From Thioclava nitratireducens (GTDB lineage Bacteria > Pseudomonadota > Alphaproteobacteria > Rhodobacterales > Rhodobacteraceae): a stretch of 64,000 bases of DNA. Below, in pieces: positions 8,797-17,843 of this stretch (its first letter is position 1; the number at the start of each line of letters is the position of its first letter). The stretch lies in assembly GCF_001940525.2 (NCBI RefSeq), contig NZ_CP019437.1, positions 3,397,501 to 3,461,500 of the forward strand, in the 5' to 3' direction. The translations under genes and the position numbers were made by a program. The notes below the pieces were generated by a model. That model was given only the letters and a program-made list of their open reading frames with translations. It did not search any database and was not told the origin of the DNA.

Positions 8797-9417
8797 TCAG
8801 CCGAAGCGGCGGAAAAGACTGAACTGGAAGGACTGGCTTTTGCCCGAGGGAGTCTGATGCAGGTGGTGGCGATGCGCCACGAGTTCGAAGCTTTCTCCAA
8901 GCAACTGGGCGAGGTCGTTTGGACTATATCGGGCGACCGAGAGGCCACTACATTTCTCCGGCCCGTCTGGCGCAAAGGTGGCAATGATCGCATGGCCGCC
9001 GATGTTCACCGCGCGCGCGAGGTTTTCCAGATAGGCCGCCCGCTCCGCCGCATCGACGAGGAAGTGGAACACTGCCCTGTCGTGCCACAGGTCGTAATGG
9101 CGATCAGGAGCCCAAGTGGTGATGTCTACTGAGATCCATTTCACTGTTTCACCGGCTTGTCCCAGCCGGTCTCGGGCTACATCCAGGGCGACCTGCGATA
9201 GATCGAGGACTGTGATATCGCGAAGTCCCATCGCGACGAGAGCGCCCGCAAGGCGGGAGGTTCCTCCGCCAATGTCGATGATTGATGAATTCGCAGTTGC
9301 GCCAGCCATCTCGATCAGTTCGAGCGAGACCCGTGGATCATCCTGATGCCAACTCAACTGGGCCTCGGACTTCTCGCCATAGACGGTGTCCCAGTGTGCC
9401 TTTCTGTCGACCGTCAT
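8797..9417 (-). CDS. Class I SAM-dependent methyltransferase (accessory)
   Basis: A 206-residue Rossmann-fold methyltransferase. Motif I is SIIDIGGGTSRLAG, the following acidic residue is VLDLSQ, and DLWHDRAVFHFL corresponds to motif IV/V. The substrate is unknown; similar stand-alone enzymes act on small molecules. ATG 9417 has a GGAG site at good spacing; a TTG 18 bases upstream is possible but less likely. The gene lies between two inverted repeats and beside a transposase remnant in a stretch less GC-rich than its neighbours, so it may have been acquired by transfer. Confidence 0.85.
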   Translation of the reverse strand: MTVDRKAHWDTVYGEKSEAQLSWHQDDPRVSLELIEMAGATANSSIIDIGGGTSRLAGALVAMGLRDITVLDLSQVALDVARDRLGQAGETVKWISVDITTWAPDRHYDLWHDRAVFHFLVDAAERAAYLENLARAVNIGGHAIIATFAPDGPEKCSGLSVARYSPNDLAQLLGESFELVAHRHHLHQTPSGKSQSFQFSLFRRFG

Positions 9418-9538
9418 GTCTCCACGCCCTCCCAACTCATTGCGGCGAAAGCACCCTTCGAAAGACTGCTCCGCCGTCTATCTTCGACCGGAGTAGAAAC
9501 CAACGCAGGTAACGCCCCAGACACTTCGACGCCGGACC

Positions 9539-9742
9539 TTAGAAGGGCCCCATGAAGGCGTTGTAGCGGGAGTGTAATGCGTTCACATTCTGGGTGTGAA
9601 ATGCTTTCTGCGTGGCCTGTTTGCCTGGCTTGTTCTTCTTGGTGAGGAGAACGGCGCGCGGCTTGAAGTCGATACGGATGCTCGTCCGCGAATTTTGCCG
9701 CATTCGAAGGTCAAGCTTGTGGCCGAGGGATATTGGCTGCAT
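9539..9742 (-). pseudogene. IS1595-type transposase remnant
   Basis: The 67-codon frame contains PRAVLLTKKNKPGKQ and AFHTQNVNALHSRYNAFMGPF. The latter resembles the H-QN-VNA-HSR block near the C-terminus of IS1595/ISXO2-family transposases, where a Cys/Gly-rich continuation is expected. Here it stops right after GPF. The frame also lacks the N-terminal zinc and catalytic parts of the roughly 300-residue enzyme. I read it as the remains of an insertion sequence truncated on both sides. The family is assigned from memory of this motif, not by search. Confidence 0.6.
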
Positions 9743-9870
9743 TCATGAAATCGGAAGCAGAAAGGTCTGAAATCACTGATTTTTCTTTATTCACGCAGGC
9801 GCCGCCGAGAAAAAAGTCTCGGATTTACGACATCTTTTTTAGGAACCTGACGCGGCATTTTCCTTAGAAA

Positions 9871-9902
9871 TAATAAAGACCTGCCGTGAGTATCACGACA
9901 GG
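9871..9902 (-). terminator. Stem-loop terminator on the minus strand
   Basis: CCTGCCGTGA (9880-9889) pairs with TCACGACAGG (9893-9902) with one mismatch. Read on the minus strand the stem is followed by TCTTTATTATTTC. It could end transcripts from the hydroxyacid dehydrogenase gene. It abuts the right arm of the inverted-repeat pair. Confidence 0.7.
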
Positions 9903-9917
9903 CCCGATCTTTTGGGC

Positions 9918-9957
9918 CTCCCACCACGCGGAATGCGTCAGGATCGCACCGGGGCCT
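9918..9957 (-). repeat. Right arm of the 1.35-kb inverted-repeat pair
   Basis: 9918-9940 is the exact 23-base reverse complement of 8619-8641, and 9950-9957 matches the outer AGGCCCCG box of the left arm. The segment between the arms holds a methyltransferase and a transposase fragment. Confidence 0.85.
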
Positions 9958-9976
9958 TTTCTCTGCCACCTGGGGA

Positions 9977-10963
9977 TCAGATCATCGACGGCACGACGAG
10001 ATCCGGCGGCCGGTGACCGTCGGCGAAGGTCTTGATATTGACCAGTACCTTCTCGCCCATCTCAACACGTCCTTCGACCGTGGCCGAGCCCATATGGGGC
10101 AGCAGCACCACGTTCGGCAGCTCGCGCAGACGCGGATTGACGTCCGCGCCATGCTCGAACACGTCGAGCCCGGCCCCGGCCAGCTCGCCCGCCCGCAACG
10201 CCCGTGTCAGCGCGTTTTCGTCGATCACCTCGCCCCGCGACGTATTCACGATCACCGCCTCGCGCTTGAGCATCTTCAGCCGCCGCGCATTGAGCAGGTG
10301 GAAGGTCGAGGGCGTGTGCGGGCAGTTCACCGAAATCACGTCCATCCGGCTCACCATCTGGTCGAGACTGTCCCAGTAGGTCGCCTCCAGCTCCTCCTCG
10401 ATATCGGGGTGAACCTTGGTGCGGTTGTGATAGTGGATCTGCATCCCGAAGGCCTTGGCGCGCCGCGCCACCGCCTGACCGATCCGGCCCATGCCGAGAA
10501 TGCCCAGCCGCTTTCCGCCAATCCGATGGCCCATGAAGGCGGTGGGGGCCCAGCCCTTCCAGTCGCCCGCCTGCATATGCGCGAGCCCCTCGGGAATGCG
10601 TCGTGTCACCGCCAGCATCAGCGCGATCGTCATATCCGCCGTATCATCGGTGACGACACCGGGCGTGTTCGACACCAGCACCCCGCGCTGACGCGCCGAG
10701 GACACGTCGATATGATCGACCCCGGCGCCGTAATTCGCGATCAGTTTCAGGCGCTCGCCAGCCTGCGAGATCATCGACGCATCGATCCGATCGGTCACGC
10801 AAGGCACGAGAACATCGGCGCGCTTCATCGCCTCGACAAGGTCCTCCCGGCTCATCTTGCGATCGTCGTGATTGAGCTCGACCTCGAACAATTCCTTCAT
10901 CCGGGTCTCGACGACCTCGGGCAGGCGTCGCGTCACGACAACACTCAGGCGCGGTGCAGGCAT
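9977..10963 (-). CDS. D-2-hydroxyacid dehydrogenase (glyoxylate/hydroxypyruvate reductase type)
   Basis: A 328-residue NAD(P)-dependent D-2-hydroxyacid dehydrogenase, probably a glyoxylate or hydroxypyruvate reductase. The substrate-binding motif is LIANYGAGVDHID, the nucleotide-binding loop is LGILGMGRIGQAVARRA, the catalytic Arg falls in VNTSRGEVIDE, and the catalytic His in LLPHMGSAT. Length is normal for the family. The ATG at 10963 has a GGAGAGGA-type site. It faces away from the SH3-protein gene. The exact substrate cannot be read from sequence. Confidence 0.9.
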   Translation of the reverse strand: MPAPRLSVVVTRRLPEVVETRMKELFEVELNHDDRKMSREDLVEAMKRADVLVPCVTDRIDASMISQAGERLKLIANYGAGVDHIDVSSARQRGVLVSNTPGVVTDDTADMTIALMLAVTRRIPEGLAHMQAGDWKGWAPTAFMGHRIGGKRLGILGMGRIGQAVARRAKAFGMQIHYHNRTKVHPDIEEELEATYWDSLDQMVSRMDVISVNCPHTPSTFHLLNARRLKMLKREAVIVNTSRGEVIDENALTRALRAGELAGAGLDVFEHGADVNPRLRELPNVVLLPHMGSATVEGRVEMGEKVLVNIKTFADGHRPPDLVVPSMI

Positions 10964-11135
10964 CTCGGTCCTCTCCTCTCTTCCATCGCGGGGCGGTTGG
11001 ATGCAAACTGCCCCTCAACGCGGGCAGGCACAAGGCCCGGCAAGAGCAGTAATGGCCGAAATCGACACGCGAGCGCAATTTTATTGCGCACCGGATGTCG
11101 CAGACCCGCGGATCAGCCGACGGGCGGGCCGGGAT

Positions 11136-11789
11136 ATGAGGCGGATGATGACGGGCAGCAAAATCCTCGCGGCGGTATCCTCAATTGCGATTCTGGTGGG
11201 TGCGGTCTGGAGCGTGTCGGGCAATGCCTCGGGCGCGCAATCGAAACCCGACGCGGCACCCTCTCAGACGGCTGCAAGCAGCCAGACCAACAAGCCCCAA
11301 GCGAAGCCCGCGGCCGAACCCGATGGCAATGGCCCCGACGTGCAACTGTCGAAACCGCAACATCGCGGCCCCGTCACCCACCTGCCGATCCCGCGCTACG
11401 TCTCGCTCAAGGGCTCGAAGGGAAATGTGCGCCGCGGCCCGTCGCTGTCGCACCGGATCGACTGGGTCTTCACCCACCCGGGCATGCCGCTGAAAGTCAC
11501 CGCAGAATTCGGCCACTGGCGGCGCGTCGAGGATAACGAAGGCCAAGGCGGCTGGATTCACTACACGCTGATCTCGGGCGTCCGGAACGTGATCGTCATG
11601 CAGGACATGGTCTCGCTCCATGCCCGTCCCGATCCGAAATCCGCGGTCACTGCCAAGGCGCAGGCCGGAGCGATCGCGCAGCTGGGGGCCTGCACCCACG
11701 ATTGGTGCGAAATCTCGGGTTCGGGCGCGGATGGCTGGTTACCCAAGACGGAAATCTGGGGCGTCGACCCCGACGAGACCCGTGACTGA
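11136..11789 (+). CDS. Membrane-anchored or secreted SH3-domain protein
   Basis: A 217-residue protein with an N-terminal hydrophobic segment (KILAAVSSIAILVGAVWS), a disordered Ala/Pro/Gln/Lys linker, and two bacterial SH3-like units. The first contains GNVRRGPSLSHRIDWVF and the second VSLHARPDPKSAVTAKA, ending with CEISGSGADGWL. Bacterial SH3 domains often bind cell-wall peptides, so a periplasmic role is likely, though none is demonstrated. ATG codons at 11136, 11145 and 11148 are all in frame; the last has the best purine-rich site (GAGGCGG). The CDF transporter gene follows 48 bases downstream and may be co-transcribed. Confidence 0.82.
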   Translation: MRRMMTGSKILAAVSSIAILVGAVWSVSGNASGAQSKPDAAPSQTAASSQTNKPQAKPAAEPDGNGPDVQLSKPQHRGPVTHLPIPRYVSLKGSKGNVRRGPSLSHRIDWVFTHPGMPLKVTAEFGHWRRVEDNEGQGGWIHYTLISGVRNVIVMQDMVSLHARPDPKSAVTAKAQAGAIAQLGACTHDWCEISGSGADGWLPKTEIWGVDPDETRD

Positions 11790-11837
11790 GACGCTCTCCT
11801 GCGCTAGAGCAACGGCGCAAAGGTAGAGGCGGCGGCG

Positions 11838-12722
11838 ATGGCCTATAGCGAAAACGAACACCGGATGAACACCTCGGCGGGTCTGGCCTCGGTCGGCACC
11901 GCCGCGCTGCTCGTCGCGATAAAGGCCTGGGCGCTGTGGCAGACCGGGGCGCTCTCCGTGGGCGCCTCGCTGGCCGATAGCGCGGTGGACCTGCTGATCT
12001 CGGGCGCGGGGCTGCTGGCGATCCTCTATGCCGCGAAACCCGCCGATGACGATCACGCTTTCGGGCATAGCTCGGCCGAAGACCTCGCGGCCCTCGGTCA
12101 GGCGCTGATCGTGCTGGGCGCAGGCGCCACGATCGGCATCACCGGGATACGGCGGCTGATGGCGCCTTCGCCCCCGCCGCTCGCCGCAGAGGGGCTTGGG
12201 ATCGCGGTGATGTTCGCCTCTGCGGTGATCACCTTCGGCCTGATCTGGTGGCAGGGCCGCGTGGCAAAGGCGACCGGCAACAAGGTCGTTGCCGCCGACC
12301 GTCTGCACTATGTGGGCGACCTGCTGCCGACGCTGGGCGCGATCCTCGCGCTCTGGCTCTCGCATGCCTTTGGCTGGGGCGACGTGGACAGCATCGTCGC
12401 CCTGATCGCCGCCGCGATCATGCTAGCCGGCGCGGCGAAGATCTTCATTGGCGCATGGCACGCCCTGATGGACCGCGCAGCCCCTGACGACGTGATCGAA
12501 GGCATCGCCAAGATCGCCCGCGACTGGCCCGATGTGCGCGGCTTTCACGATCTTAAAACCCGCACCGCCGGCGCGCAGATCTTCGTAAACCTGCATATCG
12601 AACTCGACGGGGATCAGACGCTGGAGGAAGCGCACGACATCGGCGCCGCGCTCAAACGCGCCATTGTCGCGGCCTATCCGCAGGCCGACGTCATCATCCA
12701 TAAGGATGTCTATCGGGGCTGA
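11838..12722 (+). CDS. Cation diffusion facilitator (FieF-like) metal efflux transporter
   Basis: A 294-residue CDF-family transporter that exports divalent metals (Zn, Fe, Cd, Mn or Co) in exchange for protons. About six membrane segments are visible. The metal site residues are in SLADSAVDLL (TM2) and RLHYVGDLL (TM5), i.e. a D-D/H-D arrangement like FieF, plus DDHAFGH after TM2. The C-terminal cytoplasmic dimerization domain contains GFHDLKTRTAG and FVNLHIELD. The start has an AGGTAGAGGC site. The metal cannot be fixed from sequence. Confidence 0.93.
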   Translation: MAYSENEHRMNTSAGLASVGTAALLVAIKAWALWQTGALSVGASLADSAVDLLISGAGLLAILYAAKPADDDHAFGHSSAEDLAALGQALIVLGAGATIGITGIRRLMAPSPPPLAAEGLGIAVMFASAVITFGLIWWQGRVAKATGNKVVAADRLHYVGDLLPTLGAILALWLSHAFGWGDVDSIVALIAAAIMLAGAAKIFIGAWHALMDRAAPDDVIEGIAKIARDWPDVRGFHDLKTRTAGAQIFVNLHIELDGDQTLEEAHDIGAALKRAIVAAYPQADVIIHKDVYRG

Positions 12723-12726
12723 GCGC

Positions 12727-12831
12727 GGAGGGGGCGCTGCCCCCACGGCTTGCGCCGCCCCCCGGGATATTTTGGCCAAGAGGAAGGCAGATCGTCTTGC
12801 TTCCAACTGCCTCAAATATCCCCGCCGGAGG
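12727..12831. repeat. Dispersed palindromic repeat, copy 2
   Basis: A GGGGGCGCTGCCCCC hairpin (about 12731-12745) is followed by CCCCCCGGGATATTTT, then by the inverted AAATATCCCCGCCGG at about 12814-12828. The repeat fills the space between the convergent CDF and M3-peptidase genes. Confidence 0.75.
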
Positions 12832-12850
12832 CTCCGACATCACCACTCGC

Positions 12851-14872
12851 TCAGGCGGCCGGATCGAGCAGCCCGCGACCCTTCAGCAGAGGCTCGACCC
12901 CCGGCATCTTGCCCCGGAACTCGGTATAAAGTTCCTCCGGCGGCCGCGAATTGCCCGCAGACAGAACGAAGCGTTCGAGTTTCGCCGCCGTTTCCGGGTC
13001 GAACACGTCGCCCGCTTCCTCGAAGGCCTCGAACGCATCGGCATCCATCACCTCGGACCACATGTAGCTGTAATAGCCCGCCGAATAGCCGTCGCCCGAG
13101 AAGACATGCGAGAAATGCGGCGTCGCGTGGCGCATCCGGATCGCGTGGGGCATGCCGATCTCGCGAAGCACCTCGGCTTGTTTCGCCATCGGATCTTCCG
13201 GGGCCGCACCCTCGTGGAAAGCCAGATCGACCAGCGCCGAACCGAGATATTCCACCGTCGAGAAGCCCTGGTCGAAAGTGGCAGCACCGTTCAGCTTCTC
13301 GCGCAGCTCCGTCGGCATCGGCTCGCCCGTCTTGTAGTGGCGCGCGTGTTTTTCGAGCGTCTCGGGCACGTCGAGCCAATGCTCGTACAGCTGGCTCGGC
13401 AGCTCCACGAAATCGCGTGCGACCGAGGTGCCTGATAGGAACTGATAGGTCACGTTGGACAGCATCTGGTGCAGCGCATGGCCGAATTCGTGGAACAGCG
13501 TGCGTGCGTCGTCATGCGACAGAAGCGCCGGATCGCCCTTGGCGAAGTTGCACACGTTCACCACGATCGGCACCGGCGCGCCGCCCAGCTTGCGCTGCGA
13601 GCGCATCGCCGAGCACCACGCGCCAGACCGCTTCGAACCGCGCGCGAAATAGTCGCCGAGGAACACGGCCAGAACCTTGCCCCCGCGCGACACTTCCCAG
13701 CCACGCACGTCCGCATGATAGAACGGCCCGTCGATCTCCTTGAACTTCAGCCCGAAGAGCCGGTTCGCCGTATCGAAGGCCGCACCGATCATCGCGTCGA
13801 GCGAGAGATAGGGCTTGATCTGTCCCTCGTCGAAATCATGCTCTGCCACGCGGCGCTTCTCGGCATAGTAGCGCCAGTCCCACGGCTCCAGATCGCCATT
13901 GATCCCGTCGGCGTGCATCATCTCGGCCAGCTTCGCGGCATCGGCCTCGGCGGCGGCCTTCGCAGGTGCCCAGACCCGCATCAAAAGACCGCGCACCGCT
14001 TCGGGCGTCTTGGCCATCTCGGGCTCCAGCTTGTAGGCGGCGAAGCTCTCGTAACCCAGCAGCTTCGCGCGTTCCTCGCGCAGCTTGAGCACCTCGGCGG
14101 CGATCTCGCGATTGTCGGTCTCGCCGCCATTCGCGCCGCGCGCGGCCCAGGCCTCGTAGGCGATCCGGCGAAGCTCGCGATTGGGCGAGAACTGCAGGAA
14201 GGGCACGATCAGAGAGCGCGAGAGCGTCAGCACCGGACCGTCCTGCCCACGCTCCTTGCCCGCCGCGCGGGCGGTATCCACGACGAAATCGGGGAGCCCT
14301 TCCAGCTCATCCTCGGCCAGCGGGCGGAACCACCCGCTCTCGTCGGCCAGCAGGTTCTGGCTGAACTGCGTGGTGATCGAGGCGAAGCGCTGCTTGATCT
14401 CGCGCATCCGCTCGGCCTCGGCCCCTTCCAGCGCCGCGCCGGAACGGGTGAACATCTGATAATATTGCTCCAGAAGCCGGTCCTGCTCCGGGTCAAGTCC
14501 GAGGCTCTCGCGGTCCTGCCAAAGCTGGTCGATCCGCGCAAACAGCGCCTTGTTCATCGTGATCTCGGAGGAAAACGCCGCGAGCTTCGGCGCCAGATCG
14601 CGCATCAACTCCTGCCGCGCGGGCGTCGCATCGGCGCCGGCGAGGTTGTAGAACACGCCCGCGACCTTTTCGAGCGCCTCTTCAGCCAGTTCCATCGCCT
14701 CGATCGTATTGGCGAATGTCGGGGCGTCGGGCGAGTCCGCGATTGCCGCGATATTGGCGCGCGCCTCGGCCAGCGCAGCATCGAAAGCAGGCGCGAAATC
14801 GGCATCTGAGATCTCGGTGAAGGGCGGCAGTTCGTAGGGGCCGGTCCAGTCGGCGAGAAGCGGGTTGGTCAT
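12851..14872 (-). CDS. M3 family zinc metallopeptidase (oligopeptidase A / Dcp type)
   Basis: A 673-residue cytoplasmic thimet-type peptidase that degrades short peptides. The HEXXH zinc site is LFHEFGHALHQML, and the third ligand lies in ARDFVELPSQLYEHW. The conserved FSHVFSGDGYSAGYYSYMWSEVMDADAFEAF region is present (quoted in parts: GDGYSAGYYSY, WSEVMDADAF). Length and order match oligopeptidase A and dipeptidyl carboxypeptidase. ATG 14872 has an AAGGAG site. It lies 37 bases after the MoeB-like gene and could be its last co-transcribed partner. A second M3 enzyme, PepF type, occurs at 58066. Confidence 0.93.
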   Translation of the reverse strand: MTNPLLADWTGPYELPPFTEISDADFAPAFDAALAEARANIAAIADSPDAPTFANTIEAMELAEEALEKVAGVFYNLAGADATPARQELMRDLAPKLAAFSSEITMNKALFARIDQLWQDRESLGLDPEQDRLLEQYYQMFTRSGAALEGAEAERMREIKQRFASITTQFSQNLLADESGWFRPLAEDELEGLPDFVVDTARAAGKERGQDGPVLTLSRSLIVPFLQFSPNRELRRIAYEAWAARGANGGETDNREIAAEVLKLREERAKLLGYESFAAYKLEPEMAKTPEAVRGLLMRVWAPAKAAAEADAAKLAEMMHADGINGDLEPWDWRYYAEKRRVAEHDFDEGQIKPYLSLDAMIGAAFDTANRLFGLKFKEIDGPFYHADVRGWEVSRGGKVLAVFLGDYFARGSKRSGAWCSAMRSQRKLGGAPVPIVVNVCNFAKGDPALLSHDDARTLFHEFGHALHQMLSNVTYQFLSGTSVARDFVELPSQLYEHWLDVPETLEKHARHYKTGEPMPTELREKLNGAATFDQGFSTVEYLGSALVDLAFHEGAAPEDPMAKQAEVLREIGMPHAIRMRHATPHFSHVFSGDGYSAGYYSYMWSEVMDADAFEAFEEAGDVFDPETAAKLERFVLSAGNSRPPEELYTEFRGKMPGVEPLLKGRGLLDPAA

Positions 14873-14909
14873 GGCGTGTCTCCTTTGCATCGCAAGCTAG
14901 GACGCACGC

Positions 14910-15974
14910 TTAGGATTGACCATCCCCCGCGCCGCGCCCTTCGCCGCAAACCGCGCAATCGGCGCGCCGCTTCACGCCGAACTGACGGCTCTCGCCCCAG
15001 AGGGCGTCGTAGATCATCAACCGTCCGCGCGCGGATTGCCCCGCGCCGGTGATCTCCTTGATCGCCTCGGTCGCCATCATCGAGCCCACAACGCCCGGCA
15101 ACGCGCCGACCACCCCCGCTTCGGCGCAGGTGGGCGCAAGACCCGCCGCCGGCGCCTCGGGGAAAACACAGGCGTAACAGGGCGCACCCTTCGCTGGATC
15201 ATAGAGCGAGAGCTGCCCTTCCCATTGCGTGATCGCGCCAGAAATCAACGGCGTGCCTGTCGCCACGCAGGCCGCGTTCACCAGATAGCGGGTGTCGAAA
15301 TTGTCGGTCCCGTCGAGGACGAGGTCATATTCTGCAACCAGCCCTTCGGCATCCTCGGCGCTCAGGCGGCGGTTATAGGGCAGCACCTCGATATGCGGGT
15401 TGAGCGCCAGCATCGCTTTCTGTGCGGAGAAGACCTTGGGCATTCCGAGATCGGCGTCGCGGTGGATCACCTGCCGCTGCAGGTTGGAATTCGAGACGGC
15501 ATCGTCATCCACGACACCTATCCGCCCCACCCCGGCAGCGGCGAGATAGAGCAGCGCGGGCGAGCCCAGCCCCCCGGCTCCGACCACCAGAACCTTAGCC
15601 TGTTTGAGCCGCTTCTGCCCCGGCCCGCCGATCTCGCGCAGCATGATGTGGCGCGCGTAGCGGTCCAGTTCAGCCTCGGAGAAGCTGCCCGGTTTGGCGG
15701 TTGGCGACTGCGGTTCCTTTGCCTCGGCCCTCGTCCGGATCGCCCCAAGCATCCAGCGATAGATCAGCACCAGCGCGACCACGACACCGAGGCCAATCCA
15801 CCCCGCAAGCGAACCGCCCAGAACACGTCCGATGGGAGAAAATCCCGGGATCGGCAGATGCGCGATAACCAGCGCCGCCCAGACCAGCACCAGCATCCCG
15901 AAGATCGCACGGGCAGACGCTTTCATCACCAGCCCAAGCCCGAGGATCGCCGCCATGAGAGTGAGTCCGAGCAT
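14910..15974 (-). CDS. HesA/MoeB/ThiF-family adenylyltransferase with N-terminal membrane segments
   Basis: Residues from about 95 to 354 form an E1-like adenylyltransferase: nucleotide loop VVGAGGLGSPALLYLAAAG, NLQRQVIH, LDGTDNFDTRYLVN, and zinc-binding CYAC and CAVC pairs. MoeB activates the C-terminus of MoaD for molybdopterin synthesis; ThiF and HesA relatives serve other sulfur carriers. The first 75 residues are unusual: three hydrophobic segments (LTLMAAILGLGLVM, AIFGMLVLVWAALVIA, LAGWIGLGVVVALVLIY) that should anchor the enzyme in the membrane. Canonical MoeB is about 250 residues and soluble. It begins 3 bases after the dut stop, so the two are co-transcribed. Confidence 0.88.
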   Translation of the reverse strand: MLGLTLMAAILGLGLVMKASARAIFGMLVLVWAALVIAHLPIPGFSPIGRVLGGSLAGWIGLGVVVALVLIYRWMLGAIRTRAEAKEPQSPTAKPGSFSEAELDRYARHIMLREIGGPGQKRLKQAKVLVVGAGGLGSPALLYLAAAGVGRIGVVDDDAVSNSNLQRQVIHRDADLGMPKVFSAQKAMLALNPHIEVLPYNRRLSAEDAEGLVAEYDLVLDGTDNFDTRYLVNAACVATGTPLISGAITQWEGQLSLYDPAKGAPCYACVFPEAPAAGLAPTCAEAGVVGALPGVVGSMMATEAIKEITGAGQSARGRLMIYDALWGESRQFGVKRRADCAVCGEGRGAGDGQS

Positions 15975-15977
15975 GCC

Positions 15978-16448
15978 TCAGCCCTTGCCGGTCGAGCCGA
16001 AACCGCCTGCGCCGCGTGCGGTGTCACCCAAAGTGTCGGCGACCTCGAAGCGCGCCTGCACCACCGGCGCGACGATCGCCTGCGCGATGCGTGCCCCATG
16101 CTCGATCAGATAGGGCTCTTGGCCGAGGTTGATCAGCAGCACCCCCAGCGGCCCGCGATAATCGGCGTCGATCGTCCCGGGCGTGTTGGCCAGGCTGATC
16201 CCGTGTTTGTACGCAAGCCCCGAACGCGGACGGATCTGCATCTCGAACCCTTCGGGGATCTCGACTCGCAGCCCTGTCGGAATGATCGCGCGCTGCATCG
16301 GGCCGAGCATGACGCCGCGCCCGCGATCCTCGGGCGGGAGATTGGCGCGCAGGTCGGCCCCGGCGGCGCCGTGGGTCTCGTAGCGCGGCAGGGCGATCTC
16401 GTGATCGGCCCAGTCTTCGTGCAGAACCTTGATGATCGGTGTGCTCAC
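15978..16448 (-). CDS. dut: dUTP diphosphatase
   Basis: A 156-residue trimeric dUTPase that hydrolyses dUTP to dUMP and pyrophosphate, keeping uracil out of DNA and feeding dTMP synthesis. All five motifs are visible: [39 protein letters not shown] and [10 protein letters not shown]. The start is a GTG at 16448 with GGAGAGGG upstream; the frame stays open further upstream but no ATG has a site. It sits between coaBC and the MoeB-like gene, echoing the coaBC-dut pairing of many bacteria. Confidence 0.95.
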   Translation of the reverse strand: MSTPIIKVLHEDWADHEIALPRYETHGAAGADLRANLPPEDRGRGVMLGPMQRAIIPTGLRVEIPEGFEMQIRPRSGLAYKHGISLANTPGTIDADYRGPLGVLLINLGQEPYLIEHGARIAQAIVAPVVQARFEVADTLGDTARGAGGFGSTGKG

Positions 16449-16493
16449 GTGTCCCTCTCCTGCCCGATGTCGCGCGGGCGTCAATTGCAGATG

Positions 16494-16568
16494 CCTCCGG
16501 CGGGGATATTTGGACCAAGCCGAAAGAGGGGCGCTTCGCTTCGGCTTGGCATAAATATCCCCCGCGGA
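16494..16568. repeat. Dispersed palindromic repeat, copy 3
   Basis: CTCCGGCGGGGATATTT at the left and AAATATCCCCCGCGGAG at the right form an inverted pair, with CCAAGCCGAA and TTCGGCTTGG as inner arms. It occupies most of the 127-bp gap between coaBC and dut, so the folded RNA would lie inside the transcript if the two are co-transcribed. Confidence 0.8.
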
Positions 16569-16575
16569 GCGTCCC

Positions 16576-17784
16576 TTACCCCGTCGCCGCGCCCAAGGCT
16601 GCCGCGATGCGCGCAGCCAACCGCCGCGCAACCTCGTCCTTGCCCGTCCGGTCCCAGCTTTCCGCGCCGGTCTCGTCGATGATCGTCACCGCGTTCTCGG
16701 TGCCGCCCATAATCCCGGTCGCGGGACTCACGTCATTGGCGACGATCCAGTCACAGCCCTTGCGGGCGCGTTTGTCCGCCGCAAAGCGCGCGACATCGTG
16801 GGTCTCGGCGGCGAAGCCAACCACGAGACCCGGGCGGCCCTCGCCCATCTTCGAAACTGTGGCGAGAATGTCCGGGTTCTCGGCAAATTCCAGCGCGGGC
16901 GGCGCGCCGGTGCCGTCCTTCTTCATCTTCCGCTCGGCCGCGTTCGCGACGCGCCAATCCGCCACGGCGGCAGCAAAGATCGCGGCCTCGGCAGGCAGCG
17001 CGGTCTGCACCGCGTCGAGCATTTCGCGAGCGGTCTCGACCTTGATCACCTTCACGCCCGCAGGGGGCGCAACCGTCGCGGGACCGGTGACGAAGGTGAC
17101 AGTCGCGCCGAGGTCGCGCAGGGCTGCGGCAATCGCCGTGCCCTGCGCGCCCGAGGAGCGGTTCGCTATATAGCGCACCGGGTCGATCGGCTCATGGGTG
17201 GGCCCCGAGGTCACGAGGATATGGCGGCCTTTCAGCGGACCGTCGGACAGCGCCGCACCGATCGCCGCGAGGATCGCCTCGGACTCGATCATCCGGCCCT
17301 CGCCGTATTCGCCACAGGCCATGTCGCCCTCGGTCGGACCTGCGAAGATCACGCCGTCGGATTTCAGCGTCGCGATATTGCGCTGCGTTGCGAGATGCTC
17401 CCACATCCGCACGTTCATCGCGGGCGCGATCAGCACACGCTTGTCCGTCGCGAGCAGCAGGGTCGAGGCGAGGTCATTGGCCAGACCGTGCGCCATCTTC
17501 GCCATCAGGTCGGCGGTGGCCGCCACGACGACGACCAGATCGGCGGCGCGCGACAGTTGGATATGACCGATCTCGGCCTCATGCGTCAGATCGAAAAGGT
17601 CGGAATGCACGGCCTCGCCCGCAAGCGAGGACAGGGTCAGCGGCGTCACGAACTCGGCGCCGGCCCTGGTCAGGACCGGGCTCACCGAGGCTCCCGCACC
17701 CCGCAGCAGTCGGATCAGCTCGGGCGCCTTGAAGGCGGCGATGCCGCCGCCGACGATCAACAGGATGCGTTTGCCGGCAAGCAT
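16576..17784 (-). CDS. coaBC: Bifunctional phosphopantothenoylcysteine decarboxylase / phosphopantothenate-cysteine ligase
   Basis: A 402-residue CoA-biosynthesis enzyme that couples cysteine to 4'-phosphopantothenate and then decarboxylates the product. The CoaC half (residues 1 to about 180) has the flavin loop [14 protein letters not shown], the active-site His in [12 protein letters not shown], and PAMNVRMW. The CoaB half has [29 protein letters not shown] and KMKKDG. Length and domain order are typical. Confidence 0.97.
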   Translation of the reverse strand: MLAGKRILLIVGGGIAAFKAPELIRLLRGAGASVSPVLTRAGAEFVTPLTLSSLAGEAVHSDLFDLTHEAEIGHIQLSRAADLVVVVAATADLMAKMAHGLANDLASTLLLATDKRVLIAPAMNVRMWEHLATQRNIATLKSDGVIFAGPTEGDMACGEYGEGRMIESEAILAAIGAALSDGPLKGRHILVTSGPTHEPIDPVRYIANRSSGAQGTAIAAALRDLGATVTFVTGPATVAPPAGVKVIKVETAREMLDAVQTALPAEAAIFAAAVADWRVANAAERKMKKDGTGAPPALEFAENPDILATVSKMGEGRPGLVVGFAAETHDVARFAADKRARKGCDWIVANDVSPATGIMGGTENAVTIIDETGAESWDRTGKDEVARRLAARIAAALGAATG

Positions 17785-17843
17785 TTGCCTCTCCGTGAAA
17801 CTCTCTCAGATGGTCTAAGCGCCGGGGCGCATTGGTGCAAGGA

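Noticed and set aside
9787..9969. 60-codon minus-strand frame containing DPDAFRVVGGP
   Set aside because: It overlaps the right inverted-repeat arm and a terminator; a similar DAFRVVG string arises from the left arm on the other strand. It is the translation of a repeat, not a gene.
12851..14872. Possible duplication with the second M3 peptidase at 58066
   Set aside because: The two belong to different M3 branches (oligopeptidase A/Dcp type and PepF type), differ in motif context, and are not a recent duplication.
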